Assembly: GCA_021825585.1 (NCBI GenBank)
Contig: JAKAGT010000008.1
Coordinates: forward strand, 100,184-164,183
Reading direction: 5' to 3'
Length of the DNA: 64,000 nt
From: Bacteroidota bacterium
GTDB lineage: Bacteria > Bacteroidota > Ignavibacteria > Kryptoniales > JAKASW01
In this document: piece after piece, positions 57,421-64,000 of the stretch
Numbering within the stretch: position 1 is the stretch's first letter
Layout: every line of letters begins with the position of its first letter
Made by a program: the position numbers and the translations under genes
Notes under the pieces: model-generated
What the model was told of the DNA's origin: nothing
What the model saw: only the letters and a program-made list of their open reading frames with translations
Database searches by the model: none

Positions 57421-57529
57421 GAGGTTTTCCTTTCTATCATTTACTCCACTTCTTCTCTACTCTCCCTTTCAATATGGGTCCTGATAGGTGAAGTGCGTCG
57501 CGCAGGTAACTTTCCTCGCAGCTGTCGCT

Positions 57530-57751
57530 TCAGGATTCGAATTCTTTGGAAGGGAGCTGAGATTGCCTGATGATTGATTTGAGAGTACCCAACTTGGTTT
57601 CCTTGTAGTCGGGCACAGGAACTGTTATGGTCGAATTCCCGAGCTTCTTTTGCATTATAATATGACTCCCGCGTTGTCTAACCTCCTGAAAACCATGTTG
57701 CGAGAGAATGCGGCAAACCTCTTTCCCTGAGAGGATCCGCAGTTTACCCAA
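57530..57751 (-). CDS. hicA: HicA family toxin
   Basis: 73 residues. Double-stranded-RNA-binding-like fold with the catalytic His in RQRGSHIIMQ (H30) and the VPVPDYKETKLGTLKSIIRQ stretch of HicA mRNA interferases. Translation overlaps hicB by 8 bp. Lies between the IS-split attC-11 and attC-12. Confidence 0.9.
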   Translation of the reverse strand: MGKLRILSGKEVCRILSQHGFQEVRQRGSHIIMQKKLGNSTITVPVPDYKETKLGTLKSIIRQSQLPSKEFES

Positions 57752-57971
57752 CGGCGATCTCTACACGAGTGACGAAGACCTCATCGTGCAACCGCCCTCG
57801 AATCTCCTGTTGCGAAGCGGTCTGAAAGAAGAGCTCAATCGCCTCTTTGAGGTTTTCTCGAGCCTTCTCTACGGATTCACCTTGACTTGCAATGTCTAGC
57901 TCAGGGCAGAGGGCGACATACATGTCATCCTCGCGCTCGATCACCGCCGTGAATTGTTGTATTTTCTGCAT
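57744..57971 (-). CDS. hicB: HicB family antitoxin
   Basis: 75 residues. FTAVIEREDDMYVALCPELDIASQGESVEKA split as the partial RNase H-like HicB fold (YVALCPELDIASQGES is the core). It lacks a C-terminal DNA-binding domain, so autoregulation may need HicA or another factor. hicB comes before hicA. Confidence 0.9.
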   Translation of the reverse strand: MQKIQQFTAVIEREDDMYVALCPELDIASQGESVEKARENLKEAIELFFQTASQQEIRGRLHDEVFVTRVEIAVG

Positions 57972-58062
57972 CAGAAGAGATCCTTACCTCGTTGACTCTC
58001 GAACATTTTAGTCAAACCAAGTGTAGAAATCAATTCGCCCGACGATCGCGCGGCGCATTTTC

Positions 58063-58216
58063 ACATAACGTCCTGCCAGAAAAAAGTCGTCGCGATTTGC
58101 CGCTATTAATGCGCGAAGCTCGACGGGTGAGGCAAAGCGCGATGAAAGCGAGCTTCCTCTTGAGCCTGTCCCGACATGTTCTTGGTCGGGAAGCGTCTTT
58201 TTTCTCGTTGTTATCT
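58063..58216. other. attC-12
   Basis: Boxes ACATAAC (58063-58069) and GTTATCT (58210-58216); arms GAAAAAAGTCG / GCGTCTTTTTTCTC; GCCTGTCCCGA-type hairpin at 58163-58193. 154 bp, the longest uninterrupted site apart from attC-1. Confidence 0.82.
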
Positions 58217-58238
58217 GACGCCCGTGACTTCCTGTACG

Positions 58239-58466
58239 TTAAAGATTCCTCAGAAAGTCTTCCACTTCTACCTTCGCAAGCTTGAGGATCCCATGCAACG
58301 TTCCCACTTTGAGTTGCCTGTGTAACGGAACTACACATCCCACATCGCCCGCGGGAGTCGACTTCTTCAGGATAACATGGCTCCCTCTTTGCCGAACCCT
58401 TCTAAAGCCGAGACGCTCAAGGGCCTTGATTGCCTCTTCGCCTGAAACACTGCGTAGTTCAGGCAT
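58239..58466 (-). CDS. hicA: HicA family toxin
   Basis: 75 residues from ATG 58466, which gives the same 8-bp overlap with hicB as the neighbouring pair; the frame is open to 58481. Catalytic His in RQRGSHVILKK, then VVPLHRQLKVGTLHGILKLA. Related to, but clearly different from, the HicA at 57530. Confidence 0.9.
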   Translation of the reverse strand: MPELRSVSGEEAIKALERLGFRRVRQRGSHVILKKSTPAGDVGCVVPLHRQLKVGTLHGILKLAKVEVEDFLRNL

Positions 58467-58671
58467 TGATCGCCACTTCAAAGGTTGTCAGAAGTGGCTT
58501 CTCAACCTCCTTGAGCGGGAATTCTTCCAGATATAATTCAGTTGCTTCCTTCAGATTGGCTAAGGCTTCCTCTACCGTGACCCCTTGGCTGACGGTACCC
58601 ACCTCCGGGCATTCGGCTACATACATGTCTTCCTCTCTATGAAGCACCGCGGAGAACGTCTTTAAGGTCAT
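58459..58671 (-). CDS. hicB: HicB family antitoxin
   Basis: 70 residues: FSAVLHREEDMYVAECPEVG, SQGVTVEEALANLKEATELYL. Short HicB without DNA-binding tail. Start 48 bp from attC-13. Confidence 0.9.
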   Translation of the reverse strand: MTLKTFSAVLHREEDMYVAECPEVGTVSQGVTVEEALANLKEATELYLEEFPLKEVEKPLLTTFEVAINA

Positions 58672-58718
58672 GTGAGCATCCTTTTTGTATAATATAACAA
58701 ATTCTAGTCACGGGTGGC

Positions 58719-58830
58719 AGATAACGTCTTGCGCAAAAAAGTTCGTGGCGCGCTTCGCGCCATGAAGCGAGCTTCCTCTTGAGCCTGTCCCGACATGTTC
58801 TTGGTCGGGAAGCGTCTTTTTTGCGCGTCC
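58719..58830. other. attC-13, interrupted by IS copy 3
   Basis: Left box AGATAAC (58719-58725); arms GCGCAAAAAAG / CTTTTTTGCGC perfect; inner hairpin GTGGCGCGC...GCGCCA; GCCTGTCCCGA-type hairpin at 58782-58812. The IS follows at 58831 and the intact right core GTTAGGC lies after it at 59999-60005. Confidence 0.88.
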
Positions 58831-59050
58831 TCCTATATTGAAAGTCAAGTTCTCGATAATCCCTCACTCGTCACGCCTTGTTTTCAAATCTTTGATGACC
58901 AAGCTCCTATTCGTGGCTCTCATACAACGAGACCAACCCTAACTCCATGCGACAATCAAAAAGTGCTAGCCATATACTGTTACCATGATTCTGTTTTACC
59001 GGATCATCTGCGCAAAAACATGGTCTAGCTAATTATGTTCGGCATCAACT

Positions 59051-59778
59051 TTAAGCTCTCTTCAGTATATATCTCTTTACTTCTCGTCGCTTGTCTTTTC
59101 CTGTAGCCAAGTGCCCTCCGCCTACGAGACGGTACGGCTCCTTATCTAGGAGTACTCTTCGTACTCGTAATGCAACTCTCCTAGCTATTGCAGTAATGGC
59201 TTTCCTCCCACTTCCTGTCTGATGCTTGATTCTCTCGTACGTCATCTTCGCCTGAGCGTCATAGCGGATCAGCGTCCAGCTGCTCTCGACGAGCCGTGTC
59301 CTCACTTCAGCATTTCCACACCTCGTAATGTGTCCCATTCGGATGCTCTCTCCGCTCGAGTGCTGGCTAGGCGTTAGTCCAAGATAACTAGCGAGCTGGT
59401 CGGCTCTTCTGAACCTCTCTATGTTCTGTAGTTCTATCAGGATCGCCATAGCCGTGAACGTCCCTATGCCGGGTATCTGTGTCAGTATTCCTACTCGTTC
59501 TCTGTACTTATCTGTCAGGCCTAGCTGCTGTTAATTCCAGACGCTTCCAGTGCGTCATGCAGCCAGTATCCCGTCGGTCCGGCTTCGTACACTGTGTGTA
59601 CCTCCGATGCCTCGAACCGGTTCAGGAGCTTTATCAGCACTCCTGGTTCTGTGCCCATCGTAGCATGATAGACCTCTTCTCCCTGGCATAGCACCGTTAC
59701 TACCCAATCCTTCTTATGCACGTCGATCCCCACATAGATCGACTTGCCTTTTGCAAATCCAAACTCTACCTTTCCCAT
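59051..59778 (-). pseudogene. IS110-family transposase, copy 3, internally deleted
   Basis: Start ATG 59778 with AGGAGG upstream; N-terminal GIDVHKKDW and VYEAGPTGYWLHDALEASG are intact. At about 59528 the frame jumps to the C-terminal domain (LGLTDKYRERVGILTQIPGI) and hits a stop at the junction. The middle with the second half of DEDD is gone, so it cannot be active. Confidence 0.85.
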
Positions 59779-59904
59779 GGAAGACCTCCTTGTCGAAGAT
59801 CCCGCTCTCACAAGCGGGAATCGCGTTGTTACTGCCATAGTGCAGTTCTGGCCTTCGAGCCCGTTAATTACTCTGGAAACTTCGTTTCCAATCATAATTT
59901 GCTG

Positions 59905-59935
59905 AGCCTGTCCCGATATGTTCTCAATCGCGAAG
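59905..59935. repeat. nested hairpin shared with attC loops (in IS copy 3)
   Basis: Same position in the IS as 57390-57420, with one change in the stem (TCGCGAAG instead of TCGGGAAG). Confidence 0.75.
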
Positions 59936-60123
59936 GAGGTTTTCCTGTCTATCATCTATTCCACTTCTTCTCTACTCTCCACTTTCAATATGGGTACTGT
60001 TAGGCGTCCGTTGCGGTGCGTCAATATTCTGCTTTCGATTTGATAGCGGTCGACGGCGAAACGCCGTTGAACCTCAGCCAGGAATTGATTATGTTGTAAC
60101 CAGCTAAAACAACAGTAAAAATC

Positions 60124-60360
60124 ATGAAGACCGTAGAAGCGAGAAAAGCGAGGATCTCCACACTGCTCACCGAGTCTGAGAAGTCACACGAGCCGATCCA
60201 GATCGTTGGAAAGAAGAATGCTGGTGTTCTTGTTTCCATAGATGACTGGGAAGCCATCCAAGAAACATTGTACCTGCTCTCAGTTCCCAAGATGCGTGAG
60301 AAAATTGTTCGTGGATTGAAGACTCCAGTCGAGAAGTGCTCTACGGAGCTTACTTGGTGA
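60124..60360 (+). CDS. Phd/YefM-family antitoxin
   Basis: 78 residues. MKTVEARKARISTLLTESEK and GVLVSIDDWEAIQETLYLLS are the Phd/YefM fold (N-terminal DNA-binding, C-terminal toxin-binding). Gene pair is on the plus strand, opposite to most cassette genes. Its stop overlaps the toxin start (GTGA). Confidence 0.88.
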   Translation: MKTVEARKARISTLLTESEKSHEPIQIVGKKNAGVLVSIDDWEAIQETLYLLSVPKMREKIVRGLKTPVEKCSTELTW

Positions 60361-60620
60361 AATGGGCGCTTGTCTATACGAAGCAAGCTGATAGAGACGC
60401 CAAGAAGCTCAAAGCAGCCGGCCTCAAGCCCAAAGCGGAAGAAATCCTTAAGATTCTTGAAGTAAACCCTTTTCAAACTCCACCACGGTTTGAGAAACTC
60501 GTCGGCGACCTGGCAGGGGCTTACTCTCGTCGCATCAATATTCAACATCGCCTGGTCTATCAAGTCTTTGAAGAAAGTCACGTCGTCAAAGTGATAAGCC
60601 TGTGGACACACTACGAATAA
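60357..60620 (+). CDS. YoeB/Txe-family toxin
   Basis: 87 residues from GTG 60357 (frame open from 60336). NPFQTPPRFEKLVGDLAGAY and SRRINIQHRLVYQVFEE are the YoeB/Txe signature with the catalytic RxNxxHR region and a C-terminal HYE. Ribosome-dependent mRNA endonuclease by family. GTGA overlap with the antitoxin indicates coupled translation. Confidence 0.9.
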   Translation: MKWALVYTKQADRDAKKLKAAGLKPKAEEILKILEVNPFQTPPRFEKLVGDLAGAYSRRINIQHRLVYQVFEESHVVKVISLWTHYE

Positions 60621-60721
60621 GCACGGCACCTGAGCGGGAGTTTCGCCGCCGACTCCGGTGATACTGGTACATTTCCTCCCCACAACACTCGTGTCTTTCA
60701 ATATACGCGCACCGCAATGAC

Positions 60722-60857
60722 GCCTAACGTCCTGCGAGACAAAGTCGCGGCGCGTTCCTTCAACGGGGTACCTTATGTACGCGCCGTGAAGCGATCCTTA
60801 AATAGCCTGTCCCGATATGTTCCTGATCGGGAAGCGTCTTTGTCCGGCATGTTATGC
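60722..60857. other. attC-14
   Basis: Boxes GCCTAAC (60722-60728) and GTTATGC (60851-60857); arms GCGAGACAAAG / CTTTGTCCGGC (two mismatches); inner hairpin GGCGCGT...ACGCGCC; GCCTGTCCCGA-type hairpin at 60804-60834. Confidence 0.86.
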
Positions 60858-60933
60858 GAAGTGCGCCGCATATCAACACTTGATTATGTCATAATTATGA
60901 ATGAATTTACGCATGAACAACGCGAGGTGAAAT

Positions 60934-61203
60934 ATGCCAATAATAAAATCGATTTCGAGCCTCAGAAACCGTACGCGGGAGATCGCCGACATATGTCACG
61001 ACCAAGATGAGCCGGTGTATCTTACCACGAACGGCGAAGGGGATCTGGTCGTGATGAGCATAGATCATTATGAGCGTCTTAAGGCTCAGGCTGATCTTTT
61101 TGAAAAACTTGGAGTTGCACAGGCACAATCGGCGCAGGGTAAGAAAGGTATCACCCACAAACAGATGATAACCAAGCTCCGACGCCGAGTGAATGCCAAA
61201 TAG
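60934..61203 (+). CDS. Phd/YefM-family antitoxin
   Basis: 89 residues. IKSISSLRNRTREIADICHD, DEPVYLTTNGEGDLVVMSID and HYERLKAQADLFEKL are typical of Phd/YefM. GAGG precedes the ATG. Overlaps the toxin gene by 11 bp. Plus strand, as the preceding pair. Confidence 0.9.
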   Translation: MPIIKSISSLRNRTREIADICHDQDEPVYLTTNGEGDLVVMSIDHYERLKAQADLFEKLGVAQAQSAQGKKGITHKQMITKLRRRVNAK

Positions 61204-61498
61204 ATATAAACTCAGATATCTTCCTGTTGCACAGGATGATCTTATTTCCATCTTTGACCACATAGCTGAAGATAGTCCAAATCGGGCTCTTGGATTTGTT
61301 GAGAAGCTGGATAAGCTTGTCGGGTTACTGGAGGACAACCCTTTGTTGGGACGGATACCTCGACATGAGAGGCTCCGAGAGTATGGTTACCGAGTCTTGG
61401 TCGTTGAGTCATACTTGGTTTTTTACATTATTCGCGGTCACACGATCGAGGTGCACCGCGTTGTTCATGCTTCTCGAAATCTCGACCATCTCCTTTGA
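61193..61498 (+). CDS. RelE/ParE-family toxin
   Basis: 101 residues. YKLRYLPVAQDDLISIFDHI, NPLLGRIPRHERLREYGYRV and VFYIIRGHTIEVHRVVHASR fit RelE/ParE toxins (plasmid-stabilisation type). Stop is 18 bp from attC-15. Whether it cuts mRNA or poisons gyrase is not decided. Confidence 0.9.
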   Translation: MPNRYKLRYLPVAQDDLISIFDHIAEDSPNRALGFVEKLDKLVGLLEDNPLLGRIPRHERLREYGYRVLVVESYLVFYIIRGHTIEVHRVVHASRNLDHLL

Positions 61499-61515
61499 CT
61501 GTTGCGGCGCATTTC

Positions 61516-61629
61516 GCCTAACGTCTCGCCGGACAAAGTCGTGGCGCGCTCCTTGTTTATCTGATGTGCGCGCCATGAAGCGAGTACCATATATACAAAT
61601 GACGAGCGTCTTTGTCCGGCGTGTTAGGC
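61516..61629. other. attC-15
   Basis: Boxes GCCTAAC (61516-61522) and GTTAGGC (61623-61629); arms GCCGGACAAAG / CTTTGTCCGGC perfect; inner hairpin TGGCGCGC...GCGCGCCA; AT-rich second hairpin with ATATATACAAATG. The best-preserved site; left spacer 5 nt, right 2 nt. Confidence 0.9.
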
Positions 61630-61649
61630 GCCGTTGCCGATGCTCGCTT

Positions 61650-61922
61650 TCACTTTCCAATGAAGCCATCCAGGACCCTGTAGAGTGTGGCCACTTCTAG
61701 ATTCATTTTGCCCAGAACAGATTCCTTCTCGGTGCGAGTGAGAAGTCGGAGGGAGATGATCCGCTCCATGGCACCAGTGGCCTGCACATCGACCAAGTCA
61801 TCCTCATTGAGAGTCTGAAGAGCGCTCTCCAGCCGTGAGACATCCCAGCCGGGGAGAAGATCCAGGAGAATCTGCCGCTGTGGAACAAGTGCTTTAGTCA
61901 ATTCAAGGTAACGGTACGACAT
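61650..61922 (-). CDS. hypothetical cassette protein
   Basis: 90 residues, all-helical look (LTKALVPQRQILLDLLPGWD, LESALQTLNEDDLVDVQATG). It may be a small winged-helix-like regulator but no family is certain. It follows the membrane-protein gene by 2 bp, so the two share one cassette. Confidence 0.6.
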   Translation of the reverse strand: MSYRYLELTKALVPQRQILLDLLPGWDVSRLESALQTLNEDDLVDVQATGAMERIISLRLLTRTEKESVLGKMNLEVATLYRVLDGFIGK

Positions 61923-61924
61923 GG

Positions 61925-62302
61925 CTACTCCCGATTGTCTTCCATTTGCTTCCTTCTCATGGCGAATCCATAGCCACCCAAAAGGGCGCCACCGAGCCCG
62001 ACCACCAACTGGATCAAGTCAAGTGCTGTGGAGTCCCGGCCCAAGAAGAGAAGAACGCCGCAGATAGCAAGTAGCAAGCCTGCCAAACAGAACACGCCGA
62101 TCGTGGTCAGTTTATTCTGTCGGCTTATAGCATGTAAAACTGCCGTCTCATACTCCAACTCACGCCGGTGCTTCTCATTATCGTTTTGTGTCCAAATTGT
62201 AAGCAGCGGCTCCGCGAGCTTTATCAGGTCTGGAAGGGTTATTTCTGCCTGTTTTGTCGGTGGCGGAATCTGTTCTGGCAACTTTGGTGGTTCTTCCGGC
62301 AT
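61925..62302 (-). CDS. hypothetical two-helix membrane protein
   Basis: 125 residues. Proline-rich cytoplasmic N-terminus (PEEPPKLPEQIPPPTKQ), helical middle, then two hydrophobic helices (TIGVFCLAGLLLAICGVLLFL and LIQLVVGLGGALLGGYGFAM, split here) and a short basic tail. Family unknown. Start 43 bp from attC-16; first of a two-gene cassette. Confidence 0.6.
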   Translation of the reverse strand: MPEEPPKLPEQIPPPTKQAEITLPDLIKLAEPLLTIWTQNDNEKHRRELEYETAVLHAISRQNKLTTIGVFCLAGLLLAICGVLLFLGRDSTALDLIQLVVGLGGALLGGYGFAMRRKQMEDNRE

Positions 62303-62344
62303 ACATCTACCTCCTGAGCTTTTGTTACTTTGATCGGCAATGGC

Positions 62345-62464
62345 GCCTAACGTCCGCGCGAACCACGTCGTCGCGCGCTCCGATAATGGGGTTCCCTATG
62401 TGCGCGCGATGAAGCGAACACCTTGCATATACAATGTTGAGAGTTGTGGTTCGCGCTGTTAGGC
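62345..62464. other. attC-16
   Basis: Boxes GCCTAAC (62345-62351) and GTTAGGC (62458-62464); arms GCGCGAACCAC / GTGGTTCGCGC perfect; inner hairpin TCGCGCGC...GCGCGCGA; second hairpin with GCATATACAATG. Confidence 0.9.
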
Positions 62465-62559
62465 GCAGGCAAAGTCCTTTGAAAATCACGTTTCGCGGCG
62501 GGGAAACGTAAGTGGAGATGCTGCTCGTCAATTTATGGTACTCCTCATTTTCTCTCTCG

Positions 62560-63303
62560 TCACAGAAGCATTGGCACTAAGACGCCAACGAAGTCTGCTG
62601 CATTATGAATTATCGCGGGGAAGAGGACGCTCCTGCTTCTTACAAACACCCAGCCTACGATGTAGCCAAAGGCAAACGTCTGTAGGAAATACATGGTATT
62701 AAAAGAGAACGCAAACTCTTTATTCAAATTGAGCGCGTGTAGGAGACCAAAGAGAACCGAAGTTATCAGAATGCTTGGATTGCCAAGCTTTAACCTTCCG
62801 AGTGTAATATTCTCGACCAGCACCTGGCTGAGCAGTCCTATCATTATTCCCCTGAACGCTAATTCTTCGTCGATCCCAGGCATTGTTAGCTCAAACGCCA
62901 GAGTCTCCAAACTGAAACGGCCTTTAGTAGGGGGAAAGAAACTTAACAATAGGTTGGCCAGAACGAATACAGCTAGAACGACAAGAGACAAACGAATGGA
63001 GTTAGGCCTCTGGCGTGTTGTTATGCCATATGTACTGAGAGGGTACTTCTTGTAGAAGGCCAGAAACACGATAGAGCAGAGAATAGCCAGCGTTTTGCCG
63101 GACCAATTCCAGTTTTGATTGAACAGATGAAACACACCAATGAATACGGTGTACGAAAATAGCAACAAGTCATGAATAATGACAAACAGAACGAAAACGA
63201 TCATTGTGTGGTATGAATCTCGGCTCTTTTGCTTAATGCAAAGGAACAGAACAGGAGATACGATGAGCAACGAGAGCAAGATGAGTATTGTTTGTTGGAC
63301 CAC
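62560..63303 (-). CDS. CPBP family intramembrane metalloprotease
   Basis: 247 residues, about eight membrane helices. MPGIDEELAFRGIMIGLLSQ has the full EExxxR motif; LFGLLHALNLN and AIIHNAADFVG give the His ligands. Unlike the CPBP at 52529 its motif 1 is complete. Stop 96 bp from attC-16, start 143 bp from attC-17. Confidence 0.87.
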   Translation of the reverse strand: MVQQTILILLSLLIVSPVLFLCIKQKSRDSYHTMIVFVLFVIIHDLLLFSYTVFIGVFHLFNQNWNWSGKTLAILCSIVFLAFYKKYPLSTYGITTRQRPNSIRLSLVVLAVFVLANLLLSFFPPTKGRFSLETLAFELTMPGIDEELAFRGIMIGLLSQVLVENITLGRLKLGNPSILITSVLFGLLHALNLNKEFAFSFNTMYFLQTFAFGYIVGWVFVRSRSVLFPAIIHNAADFVGVLVPMLL

Positions 63304-63445
63304 TGTATCTGCTACCTTTCGTAGTTACGAAGAATACCGGGCGTGACAAAATTTCGGCCTTGTACATTTTCCAGAATCCGGGACTTTCTATACCGGTTTG
63401 GGCAGAAGTGCCGCGAAACGCTCCTCCAAGATGAACTTTGCTTGC

Positions 63446-63579
63446 GCCTAACGTCCACCAAAAAGAAGTCGTCGCCGACGCCTGCTATAAAAGCCGCGAA
63501 GCGACCAGATTGCGGACGGCGGCGATGAAGCGACCACTATATATACAAATGTGGAGCGTCTTCTTTTTGGTTGTTAAGC
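63446..63579. other. attC-17
   Basis: Boxes GCCTAAC (63446-63452) and GTTAAGC (63573-63579); arms ACCAAAAAGAAG / CTTCTTTTTGGT perfect; AT-rich second hairpin CCAC...GTGG with ATATATACAAAT. Rightmost site seen. Confidence 0.9.
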
Positions 63580-63589
63580 GCAGTTCCCA

Positions 63590-63754
63590 CTACCTCAACT
63601 TTTTATGGCAGAGGGGACAGATTTCTCTTGCACCTGAGAACACGCCGATTGTTTCTGAGACGCAAGACTTGCAGATGAAGTGGCCCTTTTCACAGGTCTT
63701 GCCCCCAGAAACTTCTTTGGGTTTGCCGCACTTGTCGCAGATTCTTGTCGACAT
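63590..63754 (-). CDS. small double zinc-ribbon protein
   Basis: 54 residues from ATG 63754, which has AGGAGA upstream; the open frame to 63832 adds an unlikely leader. CDKC (about 7-10), C at 20, CKSC, and CPLC near the end give eight cysteine/histidine ligands for two zinc sites. Function unknown. Stop 11 bp from attC-17. Confidence 0.65.
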   Translation of the reverse strand: MSTRICDKCGKPKEVSGGKTCEKGHFICKSCVSETIGVFSGAREICPLCHKKLR

Positions 63755-63949
63755 AAGATTCTCCTTGTTCTGTATTAGTATACAATCAATCTTCTTTCTC
63801 CACAGGCGTGAAACGGCGATGAATGAGGGCACTCTGTGCTGGTAGCCTTACAACCTGAAACGCAAAAATAATCGCTAGGAGTCTGTCGGGGAACCGAGGG
63901 ATGGGCGGCATAAATATTGCAGGAAGATAGGTGAAGGAGAGAGAGTGAG

Positions 63950-64000
63950 ATGAGAAAGTTCAGAGAATACAACATGGATCAGTTGCTGCTGATGCCGCCG
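63950..64000 (+). CDS. IS1182-like transposase, first 17 codons
   Basis: ATG 63950 after AGGAGAG; the start MRKFREYNMDQLLLMPP matches the N-terminus of IS1182-family transposases (F-x-Y-x-x-x-Q-x-x-L-x-P-P). The gene leaves the window. GTCTGTCGGGGAACC near 63879 could belong to the left inverted repeat of the element. Confidence 0.7.
   Translation, partial: MRKFREYNMDQLLLMPP

Larger units (their letters stand above)
55816..57482 (-). mobile_element. IS110/IS1111-type element, copy 2 (degenerate)
   Basis: About 1.67 kb including a 112-bp insertion. Sub-terminal inverted repeats: TATTGAAAGT near the left end (about 55820) and CTTTCAATA near the right end (about 57467). The transposase runs on the minus strand and has long non-coding flanks on both sides (about 218 bp at left, about 219 bp at right). 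It stands exactly between stem and right core of attC-11. Confidence 0.85.
58831..59998 (-). mobile_element. IS110/IS1111-type element, copy 3 (internal deletion)
   Basis: 1168 bp. Begins TCCTATATTGAAAGTC, ends ACTTTCAATATGGGTACT, directly followed by GTTAGGC. About 420 bp of the central transposase region are missing relative to copy 2. The clean right junction shows that insertion was between the attC stem and its core site. Confidence 0.88.
45561..63579 (-). mobile_element. integron gene-cassette array (17 attC-like sites, no integrase in window)
   Basis: Small unrelated genes, each bounded by an imperfect palindrome that opens with an RYYYAAC-like box and closes with a GTTRRRY-like box. 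Arm sequences change between sites but pair within each site. In all sites the spacer after the left box is longer (4-5 nt) than before the right box (1-3 nt), so all point the same way. Stops of minus-strand genes lie mostly 11-36 bp from (once overlapping) the attC at lower coordinate, as expected when cassettes read right to left. The integrase, if any, should lie beyond 64000. Could instead be an integrase-less attC cluster (CALIN). Confidence 0.85.

Noticed and set aside
57228..57491. Plus-strand frame repeated at 59716-60003
   Set aside because: Same reason: it is the repeated upstream end of IS copies 2 and 3.
60021..60701. 226-codon minus-strand frame
   Set aside because: Antisense to the YefM/YoeB pair, which has clear family motifs and coupled starts.
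50851..60834. CRISPR array made of the repeated 31-nt hairpin
   Set aside because: Copies are far apart and irregularly spaced, lie inside attC or IS sequence, and no cas gene is present.

Overview
The window looks like a piece of a Bacteroidota/Chlorobiota-type chromosome, most like the Ignavibacteria/Kryptonia group. The signs are a type IX secretion (Por) C-terminal sorting domain on a BNR-repeat protein, a GWxTD-type lipoprotein, BshA for bacillithiol, a Bacteroidota-style TamB and ADP-heptose genes. This placement is inferred from gene content alone.

Left and middle part (1-45365), core chromosome. A 5'-truncated bshA faces a tamB-rfaE2-rfaE1 group. A hybrid sensor kinase and an acetyltransferase follow, then a beta-oxidation operon fadD-fadN-fadA-fadE with the same order as Bacillus fadNAE. 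Next come a DedA protein, a pseudouridine synthase and a Nudix hydrolase on the plus strand. A long, tightly packed minus-strand operon then runs from a DUF2400 gene through an amidase, RNase R, ybaB-recR, two lipoproteins, pheA, ftsX, murA, a GWxTD lipoprotein, a heptosyltransferase and mazG. tRNA-Pro(GGG), a MerR regulator, tRNA-Arg(TCG), a MacA-like adaptor with two MacB-like permeases but no ATPase, a SerA-like dehydrogenase, a secreted BNR/T9SS protein and a secreted glycoside-hydrolase-like protein complete this part.

Right part (about 45561-64000), accessory region. Seventeen imperfect palindromes of 90-254 bp separate small unrelated genes. Each starts with an RYYYAAC-like box and ends with a GTTRRRY-like box. 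Arm sequences differ from site to site but stay complementary within a site, which is the hallmark of integron attC sites. The region is therefore read as an integron gene-cassette array; no integrase gene lies inside the window. Most cassette genes are on the minus strand with stops close to (or overlapping) the lower-coordinate attC, so the array probably reads right to left. Cassettes carry an alpha/beta hydrolase, an AT-rich O-methyltransferase, a DUF4239 protein, an exported metalloprotease-like protein, two CPBP proteases, small membrane and zinc-ribbon proteins, and five toxin-antitoxin modules in a row (DUF4258/YgiT, HicAB, HicAB, YefM/YoeB-like, Phd/RelE-like).

Three degenerate copies of one IS110/IS1111-type element, plus a fragment of a second one, sit at the same position inside attC sites, next to the GTTRRRY core. 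A nested hairpin found in many attC sites is also present in the non-coding end of this element. One IS copy carries a 112-bp TA-flanked MITE-like insertion. An IS1182-like transposase gene begins at the right edge.
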